Origin: Ancylobacter lacus
GTDB lineage: Bacteria; Pseudomonadota; Alphaproteobacteria; Rhizobiales; Xanthobacteraceae
Assembly (NCBI RefSeq): GCF_018390635.1
Contig: NZ_JAHBGE010000065.1
Coordinates: forward strand, 1-64,000
Direction of reading: 5' to 3'
DNA: 64,000 bases
Under the pieces are notes generated by a model. It did no database searches and was not told where the DNA came from. It was given only the letters and a program-made list of their open reading frames with translations. A program made the position numbers and the translations under genes. Positions 35,309-42,922 of this stretch are shown in pieces. The stretch's first letter is position 1, and the number at the start of each line of letters is the position of its first letter.

Positions 35309-36025
35309 TCAGGTCCCCAGCGCGAAGCGCTCGATCAGGCGGAAGCGGGCGCCCGGCGTGCCCTCCTGCCGGTACAGCGCGATGGCCTCGACGATCAGCG
35401 GGCCGTCGGCATGGGTGGCGGCGAAGAATTCCCGCAGCTCCGCCGCCGCCAGCTCGCGCGGGGCCTCGTCCAGCGGCCCGGTCAGCGTCATGTGGAAGCG
35501 GAAATCGTCGAACACATAGGGATAGCCCCAGCGCTCCAGCGATTCCTGCTGCCGGGCCGTCAGCGGCGAGCGCAGCCGGCGCTCCCGCTCGCCCGGGCTC
35601 ATCGGCGCGCGGAAATCGTCGAAGGCGGAAACCGCCCCGGCCGCCAGCCGGTCGAGCGCGCCGCAGGGCTGCACCGTCTTCAGCGCGAGGAAGCGGCCGA
35701 TCCCCGCCACCGCCACCCCGGCGCAGGCAAAGCGCGCCCGATCCGCCGCGAAGCGCGCGCAGGCCGCCCTGAGCCCCGCCTCGTCGCGGCCCGGCGCCAG
35801 CCGGAACGGCGCCTTCAGCGTGCCGTGGAAGCCGTAGCGGCGGGGATCGGCGGTGATCTCGCGCCAGGTCTCGGCGTCGAAATGGCGGAAGGGCGGCGGC
35901 TCCGGCTCTTCGCCGGTCTCGGCATCGTAGCCGATGACGCGGGAGCCGAAGCGCCACAGCGGGCTCGCCGGCGGCGGGGCGAAATAGATGGCGTAGCGCG
36001 GCTCGGCGCTGCGTGCCTCGGTCAT
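35309..36025 (-). CDS. DUF1045 family 2H phosphoesterase-like protein, phosphonate-associated
   Basis: This is a 238-residue protein of the putative phosphonate-metabolism family (DUF1045, TIGR03223). It has the start RYAIYFAPPPASPLWRFGSRVIGYD and two HxT motifs, FHGTLKAPF (about residue 70) and FHMTLTGPL (about 180), the signature of 2H phosphodiesterases. I infer hydrolysis of a cyclic or ribosyl phosphate intermediate next to PhnM, but no activity is established to my knowledge. It lies between phnM (11 nt) and the acetyltransferase (3 nt). Confidence 0.82.
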   Translation of the reverse strand: MTEARSAEPRYAIYFAPPPASPLWRFGSRVIGYDAETGEEPEPPPFRHFDAETWREITADPRRYGFHGTLKAPFRLAPGRDEAGLRAACARFAADRARFACAGVAVAGIGRFLALKTVQPCGALDRLAAGAVSAFDDFRAPMSPGERERRLRSPLTARQQESLERWGYPYVFDDFRFHMTLTGPLDEAPRELAAAELREFFAATHADGPLIVEAIALYRQEGTPGARFRLIERFALGT

Positions 36026-36036
36026 CAGCCCGCTCC

Positions 36037-37176
36037 TCAGAACACCCGCCGTCCGGCGCTGGTGACATCGCGCACCACCGGCGTGCCCTCGACGAGGTCG
36101 AACCGCACGAAATCCGCCCGCAGGCCGGGCGCGAGCGTGCCCCTGTCGGCAAGGCCGGCCAGCGCCGCGGGGCGGGAGGTGACGAGCGCCAGCGCCGCGT
36201 GCAGCGGCAGGCCGGGGGTGCGGGTCAGCTCCACCGCCGCCTGCAGCAGGCTGGCGGGAACATAGTCGGAGGCCAGCGTGTCCAGCAGCCCCTCTGCGGC
36301 CAGCTCGCGGATCGAGACCCCGCCCGAATGCGAGCCGCCCCGCACCACGTTCGGCGCGCCGCCCACGGTGGCGAGCCCGGCCGCGCGGGCGGCCCGGGCG
36401 GCCTCCAGCGTGGTGGGGAACTCGGAAATGGTGCAGCCGGCGGCGAGCGCCTCCGCGACATGGCCGGGGGTGGTGTCGTCATGGCTCGCCAGCACGATGC
36501 CGGAAGAGGCGAACACCGCGACCATGCGGTCGAAATTGCCCGCCACCGCGCCGCGGGCGCGCTCGATCCGGTCGGCGACCTCGCGGTCAAGGTCGGCACC
36601 ACCCTTGCCGATGCCGGAGAGATAGACCTTGAGATGCTCGACATTGCGCCACTGCCGGGTGCCCGGCGTGTGGTCCATCAGCGAGGCGAGGGTGAGGGTC
36701 GGGCGCCCCAGCGCGGCCTCCACCAGATCCGGCAAGGTGGGGTCGGTCAGCTCGCAGCGCAGGTGGATGCGGTGGTCGGCGCGGAACAGGCCGCGCGCCA
36801 TGCCGGTGTCCACCGCGTCCAGCATCACCTCGTAGAGCGCGCGGCGGTCGGCCTTGGCCTGGTCGAAGCCGCCGGCGCAGATGGCGTCGAACACGGTGGT
36901 GACGCCGAAGGCGACCACCTGGGCGTCATGGGCCAGCGCCGCGGCCCGGGGATCGGGCCAGATCACCTTGGGGCGCGGCACGAAATGGCCTTCCAGCGCG
37001 TCGGTGTGGAGGTCGATCAGCCCCGGCGCGAGATAGGCGCCGGCGCAGTCCACCGCGCCGGGCGCGGCGGAGCGGCCGGCCTCCACCGCCCGGATGACGC
37101 CGTCGGCATGGACCAGCGTGCCCTCGACGACGGCGTCGGGCAGCACGAGGCGGGCATTGGTGAGGATCGTTTCCAT
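36037..37176 (-). CDS. phnM: Alpha-D-ribose 1-methylphosphonate 5-triphosphate diphosphatase
   Basis: PhnM (379 aa) removes pyrophosphate from the ribosyl-phosphonate triphosphate in the C-P lyase route. It is an amidohydrolase-fold protein: APGLIDLHTDALEGHFVPRPKVIWP gives the metal HxD motif, followed by GVTTVFDAICAGGF, LMDHTPGTRQWRN, VLASHDDTTPGHV, the APNVVRGGSHSGGVS loop and LASDYVPASLL. Length is normal. The start at 37176 is METILTNARLVLP. The usual partners phnGHIJKL are absent from the window. A gamma-glutamyltransferase lies 74 nt upstream. Confidence 0.9.
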   Translation of the reverse strand: METILTNARLVLPDAVVEGTLVHADGVIRAVEAGRSAAPGAVDCAGAYLAPGLIDLHTDALEGHFVPRPKVIWPDPRAAALAHDAQVVAFGVTTVFDAICAGGFDQAKADRRALYEVMLDAVDTGMARGLFRADHRIHLRCELTDPTLPDLVEAALGRPTLTLASLMDHTPGTRQWRNVEHLKVYLSGIGKGGADLDREVADRIERARGAVAGNFDRMVAVFASSGIVLASHDDTTPGHVAEALAAGCTISEFPTTLEAARAARAAGLATVGGAPNVVRGGSHSGGVSIRELAAEGLLDTLASDYVPASLLQAAVELTRTPGLPLHAALALVTSRPAALAGLADRGTLAPGLRADFVRFDLVEGTPVVRDVTSAGRRVF

Positions 37177-37250
37177 CGGCGCGCCTCTCGCATGTTCCTG
37201 TGACCGTTCGATGAAGCGCCGGCACCCGGCCCGCCGCCCCTTTGGCGGCC

Positions 37251-38849
37251 TCACACGCCGGCCGCGCCACCGTCGCTGCGCGGGTCGTGCGCCCCTTCGA
37301 GCGCGCCGCGCGGATGGAGAATCACCGCCCCGGCATGACCCATGACGTCGGAATAGGGCTCGTCCATGACGCTGACGGCGTGGCCGGCGCGCTCGAGCTG
37401 CTCCGGCAGGGCGGAATCGAATCGCGGCTCGATCCGCAGGCTCACGGCGCTGCCCGCGCCCCAGGTCGGGCCCAGCACCCAGCGCGGCCGGTCGATCGCC
37501 TCGCCGAGCGGCACGCCGTAGCGCACGTGCCGGCTCAGCACCGCGGCATTGGTCTGCGGCTGGCCCTCCCCGCCCATGGTGCCGAACGCCATCACCCGGC
37601 CGTCGGCGAGCCGGGCGAGGCCCGGGTTGAGCGTGTGGAACGGCCGCCGGCCGGGCTCCAGCGGGTTGACCGCGGCGGGATCGAGCGAAAAGGAGACGCC
37701 GCGATTCTGCATCAGCACCCCGGTCGCCGGCAGCACCAGCCCGGAGCCGAACTCCCAGTAGATCGACTGGATGTAGGACACCACGGTGCCGCCGGCATCG
37801 GCGGCGCCCAGCCACACCGTGTCGCCGCCCGCCGCCGGCCGCGGCCAGGCCAGCGCCCGGCGCGGGTCGATCGCCGCCGCCTCGCGCTCGAAGGCGGCGG
37901 GGGTGAGGAAGGCGGCGGGGTCGTGGCGCAGCCGCTCGCCGTCCGTCACCACCCGGTCGCGCACCAGGAAGGCGCGCTTGGTCGCCTCCACCAGCCCGTG
38001 GACATGGGCGAAGCTCTCCGGCTGCTTCGCCTCCAGCCGGTCGAAGATGCCGAGGATCATGAGGGTGGCGAGCCCCTGGGTGGGCGGGGGCGAGGACCAC
38101 GCCTCGAAGGCGGAGAACCGCGCGTGCAGCGGCTCGCGCGGCACGGCGCGGAAGCGCGCGAGGTCGGCGCGGGTCACCGGGCTGCCGGCCCGCTCGAGGT
38201 CGGCGGCGATCTCCCGGCCGACATCGCCGCGGTAGAAATCGTCCAGCCCGGCGCCGGCGAGATGGGCCAGCGTGTCGGCGAGCCGGGCAAAGCGCTGGGT
38301 GGTGCCGGCGGCGGGGGCCTTGCCCTCGGCGAGGAAGGTCGCGGCGAAGCCCGGCACGTCCTGCAGCTCCGCCAGCTTCTCGGTGGTGAGCCGGCTCTGC
38401 GAGCGCGACACCGGCACGCCGCCCCGGGCCAGCGCGATCGCCGGCTCCAGCAGCCGGGCCAGCGGCAGCCGTCCGCCGAGCGCCTTCGCCGCCTCCAGCG
38501 CGAGCTGCCAGCCGCCGATCTGGCCGGGGACGGTGAGGGCGGCGAGCGGCCCGCGCGCGGGCAGGACGTGGTGGCCCCGCTCCTCGTAGAAGCCGCGCGT
38601 CGCCTTCGCCCCCGCGAAGCCCGCCGCCTCGATGTAGCGCACCCGCCCCGAGGGTTCGCGGATCAGCCAGAAGCCGTCGCCGCCGAAGTGGTTCATGTGG
38701 GGATAGGCCACCGCGATGGCGGCGGCGGCGGCCACCATCGCCTCCACCGCGTTGCCGCCCTCGGCCAGCACGGCGCGGCCGGCCTCGCCGGCGAGATGGT
38801 GAGGGGCGGCAACCATGCCGCGCCCGGCGAAGAGGCTCTCTTGTCCCAT
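37251..38849 (-). CDS. Gamma-glutamyltransferase family protein
   Basis: This is a 532-residue Ntn-hydrolase precursor. Features are the N-terminal ARGMVAAPHHLAGEAGRAVLAEGGNAVEAMVAAAAA, the family segment MNHFGGDGFWLI, SWS-like SSPPPTQGL, and the processing site GGDTVWLGAADAGG (about residue 345), where the Thr would become the N-terminal nucleophile. GTMGGEGQPQ lies near the C-terminus. It resembles YwrD-type enzymes that act on gamma-glutamyl compounds or cephalosporins. No signal peptide is evident, so it may be cytoplasmic. The start at 38849 has GGAG upstream; GTG at 38867 is the alternative. Confidence 0.88.
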   Translation of the reverse strand: MGQESLFAGRGMVAAPHHLAGEAGRAVLAEGGNAVEAMVAAAAAIAVAYPHMNHFGGDGFWLIREPSGRVRYIEAAGFAGAKATRGFYEERGHHVLPARGPLAALTVPGQIGGWQLALEAAKALGGRLPLARLLEPAIALARGGVPVSRSQSRLTTEKLAELQDVPGFAATFLAEGKAPAAGTTQRFARLADTLAHLAGAGLDDFYRGDVGREIAADLERAGSPVTRADLARFRAVPREPLHARFSAFEAWSSPPPTQGLATLMILGIFDRLEAKQPESFAHVHGLVEATKRAFLVRDRVVTDGERLRHDPAAFLTPAAFEREAAAIDPRRALAWPRPAAGGDTVWLGAADAGGTVVSYIQSIYWEFGSGLVLPATGVLMQNRGVSFSLDPAAVNPLEPGRRPFHTLNPGLARLADGRVMAFGTMGGEGQPQTNAAVLSRHVRYGVPLGEAIDRPRWVLGPTWGAGSAVSLRIEPRFDSALPEQLERAGHAVSVMDEPYSDVMGHAGAVILHPRGALEGAHDPRSDGGAAGV

Positions 38850-38972
38850 CCCGACGCTCCGTCCCACCGGCCATGAACCCGCGCGCCGCGGCCGCGAATC
38901 CGCCCGCGACTTGACCCGGGCGGCCGGGCATAGCAGGTTGCGCCCCTCGCATTAAGCCGGAAGACGAAGACC

Positions 38973-39212
38973 ATGAGCGCAGGCCGCCGCATCCGCTGGG
39001 ACCATGTCAGCACCGTCGTCAGCGCCGCCATCCTGCTCGGCGCCGAGCTGATCGGCGCGGGGCTGGCCGCCGGCTGGGCGCTGGCCGCGCTGTTCGAGGC
39101 GAGCTGGCACTGGGAGCGCATCTTCGAGGGCGTCTTCTTCCTGCTCGCGCTCTACGGCATCTGGCGATTCGTGCAGAAGGCCCGCACCGTGGAGCCCTTC
39201 ATCGAGGGCTGA
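38973..39212 (+). CDS. Small two-helix membrane protein, unknown function
   Basis: This is a 79-residue protein with two clear membrane helices (about 11-38, VSTVVSAAILLGAELIGAGLAAGWALAA; about 48-67, RIFEGVFFLLALYGIWRFV) and short charged ends. ATG at 38973 with GAAGACGAAG upstream. I do not recognise a named family with confidence, though similar short proteins are common in Rhizobiales. It is divergent from the gamma-glutamyltransferase and upstream of the ornithine decarboxylase leader. Confidence 0.72.
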   Translation: MSAGRRIRWDHVSTVVSAAILLGAELIGAGLAAGWALAALFEASWHWERIFEGVFFLLALYGIWRFVQKARTVEPFIEG

Positions 39213-39384
39213 CGGCGCGCGCCGGCCCGCCCGCGCCGGCCCCGCCGGCACCCGCCACGGCCCGAGCGATCCGGCCGTTGTCGTCCCTGGCCCGCACCTC
39301 CCGGAAAAAAGCGTGCGCCGCCAGCTGGTTGCGGCGGCATGCGTCCCGCGCAACCGGGCCTTGCGCATTTTTCTCAAAACCGTC
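39213..39384 (+). other. Intergenic stretch before the ornithine decarboxylase promoter
   Basis: No gene or convincing regulatory structure is seen here beyond a GC-rich start and an AT-richer end. It probably contains upstream promoter sequence for the speF-type leader. Confidence 0.5.
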
Positions 39385-39413
39385 TTGCATGTGACGGTCA
39401 TTTTCCCTACATC
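39385..39413 (+). promoter_or_regulatory. Candidate promoter of the ornithine decarboxylase leader
   Basis: TTGCAT at 39385-39390, a 17-nt spacer and TACATC at 39408-39413 (in context CTTGCAT ... CTACATC) match the alphaproteobacterial CTTGNC-N17-CTATAT pattern well. It would give a leader of about 440 nt. Confidence 0.6.
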
Positions 39414-39419
39414 AGCGCC

Positions 39420-39861
39420 TGCCCAACATTCGCACGTGCCTGTGGTCGCGTGCCGATCGGCGGAAGTCCGGACAAGAGGCCGGAAAGTCGCCAGGAAGAT
39501 CGGTAGCCGGAGGCGAAACCGGCGCACCTCGCTCTCAGCGGGGAACGTGACTTGAAGCAACGACGTAGCGGGCTTTTTTGGTCTCTGTCGGCCCTCCAAA
39601 GGTCGGGAAACTAAAGAGGCACTACTTCTTGCCGGGCGTGCGGATCGGGGTCCTCCCAGTCCAAGCGAAGGCATCGACCGAACGGGAGCGCTCTCCACAT
39701 GCGCTCGCGGACGTATCGCTGCCACGGCTCCAGTCCATACGATCGGCGGATCCTCCGTCGATCGCGAGCGGATGCACCGTCTCGCCACGACCGTGCCCTA
39801 CCGGGGCCGCGGGCGGGCTGTTGCATCCATGGTTGCTGCTTCGGGTCCTTGGGAGAGTGCC
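39420..39861 (+). ncRNA. speF-type 5' leader RNA element upstream of ornithine decarboxylase
   Basis: The roughly 440-nt leader is rich in structure and lies where Rfam describes the alphaproteobacterial speF element. Visible pieces include the nested stem GGCG-GAAGT-CCGG-N8-CCGG-AAAGT-CGCC (39459-39492) and a stem GCCGG-N8-CCGGC (39506-39523). There is also a 10-bp hairpin with one G-U pair, GATCGGCGGA/TCCGTCGATC (39741-39763), and a long-range GGATGCA/TGCATCC pairing (39770-39776 with 39822-39828). GCGGGCTTTTTTGG at about 39568-39581 could be a termination point. The exact element limits and ligand are not determined here. Confidence 0.6.
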
Positions 39862-40992
39862 ATGACCGACCGTATCCGCGAATTCCTCCGCAACCGCCGC
39901 GAGGATGGTCCCTGCGTCGTGGTCGACCTCGACGTGGTCCGCGCCAACTATGCCGCCTTCGCCCGCGCCCTGCCGGACACCCGCGTGTTCTACGCGGTGA
40001 AGGCCAACCCGGCGAAGGAGGTGCTGCGCGCCCTCGTGGAGCTCGGTTCCTGCTTCGACACCGCCTCGGTCGCCGAGATCGAGATGGCGCTGGCGGCCGG
40101 CGCCACCGCCGACCGCATCTCCTACGGCAACACCATCAAGAAGGAGCGCGACATCGCCCGCGCCTTCGCGCTCGGCGTGCGCCTCTTCGCGGTCGACGCG
40201 GTCGAGGAAGTCGAGAAGGTCGCCCGCGCCGCCCCCGGCGCCAAGATCTTCTGCCGCATCCTGTGCGACGGCGCCGGCGCGGAATGGCCGCTCTCCCGCA
40301 AGTTCGGCTGCGTGCCGGAGATGGCGGCGGACGTGCTGGAGCACGGCCACCGGCTCGGCCTGTGGGCCTATGGCGTGTCCTTCCACGTCGGCTCGCAGCA
40401 GAAGAACGTCGACGCTTGGGATTCCGCGCTGGCCTCCGCCTCGCAGATCTTCCAGGAGTGCGCGCTGCGCGGCCTGCCGCTGAGCCTCGTCAATCTCGGC
40501 GGCGGCTTCCCGACCAAGTACCTGCAGGACGTGCCGGCCGCCGAGGCCTATGGTCAGGCGATCTTCCGCGCCCTGTCGCGCCACTTCGGCAACCACCTGC
40601 CGGAAACCATCATCGAGCCGGGCCGCGGCATGGTCGGCGCCGCGGGCATGATCGAGGCCGAGGTCGTCCTCATCTCGAAGAAGTCCGAGGACGATCCGGT
40701 GCGCTGGGTCTATCTCGACATCGGCAAGTTCGGCGGTCTCGCCGAGACGATGGACGAGGCCATCCGCTACCCCATCCGCACCCCGCGCGATGGCGACGCG
40801 GTGGAGCCCTGCGTGCTCGCCGGCCCGACCTGCGACTCGGCGGACGTGATGTACGAGAAGGAGCCGGTCCTGCTGCCGGTCTCGCTCGCCATCGGCGACA
40901 AGGTGCTGATCGAGGCGACCGGCGCCTACACCACCACCTACTCGGCCGTGGCCTTCAACGGCTTCGACCCGCTCCGATCCTACGTGATCTGA
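39862..40992 (+). CDS. Ornithine decarboxylase (fold-type III PLP)
   Basis: This 376-residue eukaryotic-like ornithine/lysine decarboxylase forms putrescine from ornithine. PLP Lys47 is in FYAVKANP. Other features are GSCFDTASVAEIEMAL, SYGNTIKKERDI, GVSFHVGSQQ, LVNLGGGFP and IIEPGRGMVG, and the catalytic Cys lies in AGPTCDSADV. The start at 39862 (MTDRIREFLRNR) has GGGAGAG upstream. The frame is open to 39772 with in-frame ATGs at 39772 and 39829, but these lie in the leader. With homospermidine synthase at 44.3 kb it gives a putrescine-to-homospermidine route. Confidence 0.93.
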   Translation: MTDRIREFLRNRREDGPCVVVDLDVVRANYAAFARALPDTRVFYAVKANPAKEVLRALVELGSCFDTASVAEIEMALAAGATADRISYGNTIKKERDIARAFALGVRLFAVDAVEEVEKVARAAPGAKIFCRILCDGAGAEWPLSRKFGCVPEMAADVLEHGHRLGLWAYGVSFHVGSQQKNVDAWDSALASASQIFQECALRGLPLSLVNLGGGFPTKYLQDVPAAEAYGQAIFRALSRHFGNHLPETIIEPGRGMVGAAGMIEAEVVLISKKSEDDPVRWVYLDIGKFGGLAETMDEAIRYPIRTPRDGDAVEPCVLAGPTCDSADVMYEKEPVLLPVSLAIGDKVLIEATGAYTTTYSAVAFNGFDPLRSYVI

Positions 40993-41159
40993 GCCTTACC
41001 GGGCCGGCTCGACCTCTCCCCCCGCCGGGGCCTGCCTCCCGCCGCCAACGCGGCCGGGAGCGGTGCCCGCGCGGTTCGGGATCGAGGCGCCGGCCCGGGC
41101 CCCTCTCGCAACCTTTCCCCCGCATCTCTGTTACCCCTGCCCGGGTTCTGGAGGCTGCC

Positions 41160-41762
41160 ATGGACTTCCCCGCCGCCGCTCCTGCCATTTCCCTCGAGAC
41201 CGCTGGCGACATCGCCCAGCGCGAGGCCCTGCTCGACCTTGCCTTCGGCCGCGCCGCGCGTCTGGCCAAGACCTCCGAGCGCCTGCGCGAGGGCCGCCTC
41301 CCCGCCGAAGGGCTGGCGTTCGCCGCCCATGGCCCGGATGGCCGGCTGGTCGGCACGCTGCGGCTGTGGCACGTCTCGGCCGGCCCGGCCAAGCCGGCCC
41401 TGCTGCTCGGCCCGCTGGCGGTGCACCCCTGGTTCCGCAGCCTCGGCCTCGGCCGGGCGATGATGACCACCGCCATCAACGAGGCCGCCCGGCTCGGCCA
41501 CGGCGCCATCCTGCTGGTGGGCGACGCGCCCTATTACGCCCGGTTCGGCTTCTCCACCGCCCCGACCCGGGAGCTGTGGATGCCCGGCCCGTTCGAGCGC
41601 GACCGCTTCCTCGGGCTGGAGCTGGCGCCCGGCGCGCTGGCCGGCGCTCGCGGACTTGTGAACGCCACCGGGGCGATGGCCGCCACGCCCTCGCTGCGCG
41701 AACTGATCGCGCGGGAGACCGCCGCCGTATCCTTTGACGAGAGCCTCAAGCGCAGCGCGTGA
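41160..41762 (+). CDS. GNAT family N-acetyltransferase (YhbS-like)
   Basis: This is a 200-residue acetyltransferase. The acetyl-CoA site is LLLGPLAVHPWFRSLGLGRAMMTTAINEAARLG, with ILLVGDAPYYARFGF typical of the YhbS group. The start at 41160 (MDFPAAAPAISLET) has GGAGGC upstream. It follows ornithine decarboxylase by 167 nt on the same strand; an action on polyamines is tempting but not supported by the sequence. Confidence 0.87.
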   Translation: MDFPAAAPAISLETAGDIAQREALLDLAFGRAARLAKTSERLREGRLPAEGLAFAAHGPDGRLVGTLRLWHVSAGPAKPALLLGPLAVHPWFRSLGLGRAMMTTAINEAARLGHGAILLVGDAPYYARFGFSTAPTRELWMPGPFERDRFLGLELAPGALAGARGLVNATGAMAATPSLRELIARETAAVSFDESLKRSA

Positions 41763-41909
41763 AGGCGGCGAATCCCGCCCCTCCCCGTTCGTCGTCTCCG
41801 CCCGCGCTCGACGCCGCGCGGCCCCGCCGCCCGAAAGGGAGGGCGCGGGCCGCGCGGCAGTCTCGCGCCGTGCCGGCGCGCCCGGCGGCCCTCGCCGCCC
41901 GCTCCCGCC

Positions 41910-42662
41910 TCAGAACTCGACGTCCAGCTCCTCCATCTCGTCCGGCTCGATCCGGGCGGCGGCGGCCCATTCCTCCATCGCCGGCAGCGCCAGGATGGCG
42001 CGGCAATAGGCGGCGCAGACCGGATCCAGCGCGACGCCATAGGTGGTGAAGCGCCAGCACACCGGCGCGTACATCGCGTCGGCGAGGCAGGGCGCGGCGC
42101 CGAACAGATAGGGCCCGCCATAGGTGGCGAGGCAGTCGCGCCAGATCAGCGTGATGCGCTCGATGTCGGCGAGCGCGCCTGCCCACACCTTGAAGCCCTC
42201 GTGCCGGGCCTTGATGTTCATCGGCAGGGCCGAGCGCAGATTGGCGAAGCCCGAATGCATCTCGCCGCAGATGGAGCGGCAATGCGCCCGCGCTGCCTTA
42301 TCGCTAGGCAGAAGCCCGGCCTGCGGCACGATCTCGTGCAGGTATTCGCCGATGGCGAGGGTGTCCCAGATGCGCCGGCCTTCATGGGTCAGGCACGGCA
42401 CCAGGAAGGAGGAGGACTGCAGCAGCAGTTCCGCGCGGATGCTGGGGTCGTCGGCGGAGAGCCGCACCTCCTCGAACGCCAGCCCGGCCATCCGGCACAT
42501 CAGCCAGCCGCGCAGCGACCACGAGGAATAGTTCTTGCTACTGAGGGTGAGCGTCGTCGTCGGCGCGGAGGAACCGGCCGTGGACGTCGTCGATGCCGTT
42601 GCCCTGGAGGTGGAGGCCGCCTTGCGGGGGGGCCTTGCGGGTGTCTTCGGCGCGGCAGGCAT
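41910..42662 (-). CDS. Glutathione S-transferase family protein with N-terminal extension
   Basis: This is a 250-residue GST. The thioredoxin-like N-domain begins LTLSSKNYSSWSLRGWLMCRMAGLAFEEVRL, with the likely catalytic Ser in SSWSLR. FLVPCLTHEGRRIWDTLAIGEYLHE and a helical C-domain follow. A Ser/Thr/Ala/Pro-rich extension of about 38 residues precedes the domain; most relatives start close to LTLSSKNYSSWS. I used ATG at 42662 because AAGGAAG lies upstream. The true start may be later, or earlier at a GTG at 42743. Substrate unknown. Confidence 0.85.
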   Translation of the reverse strand: MPAAPKTPARPPRKAASTSRATASTTSTAGSSAPTTTLTLSSKNYSSWSLRGWLMCRMAGLAFEEVRLSADDPSIRAELLLQSSSFLVPCLTHEGRRIWDTLAIGEYLHEIVPQAGLLPSDKAARAHCRSICGEMHSGFANLRSALPMNIKARHEGFKVWAGALADIERITLIWRDCLATYGGPYLFGAAPCLADAMYAPVCWRFTTYGVALDPVCAAYCRAILALPAMEEWAAAARIEPDEMEELDVEF

Positions 42663-42922
42663 GGGACGGGCTTCCTTGGCAGGGGTTCCTTGGGGTGGAC
42701 GGCCGGCATGTGTCGCCAGCGCTGCAATCATGGTTCGTGCCACCCGCCGGGACAGGGCGGAACGGTCGCGGCCCCTGCCCGCTGCGGCGCCATGGCGGTA
42801 TCATAGGCACCCACGGCAAAATGCGTTAGCGTCACGCCCATGATCCTCGTCAAGCCCTGCGCCTTCCGCCGTCCCCTCCCCCGCCGTCTCCGTTCCCGCA
42901 CCTCTCCGACAGGCAGACCCGC

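Noticed and set aside
33605-36152. Second long minus frame (789 codons) spanning sppA and phosphonate genes
   Set aside because: It is Arg/Gly-rich without motifs and overlaps three well supported genes.
37177-38952. A 971-codon minus-strand frame in which phnM would be extended upstream across the gamma-glutamyltransferase
   Set aside because: The GGT protein lies in a different frame of the same strand with strong family motifs. phnM begins at 37176.
39699-41159. A plus-strand frame over the ornithine decarboxylase joined to the GNAT gene
   Set aside because: It is an out-of-frame shadow of the decarboxylase. The GNAT protein starts at 41160 with its own ribosome-binding site.
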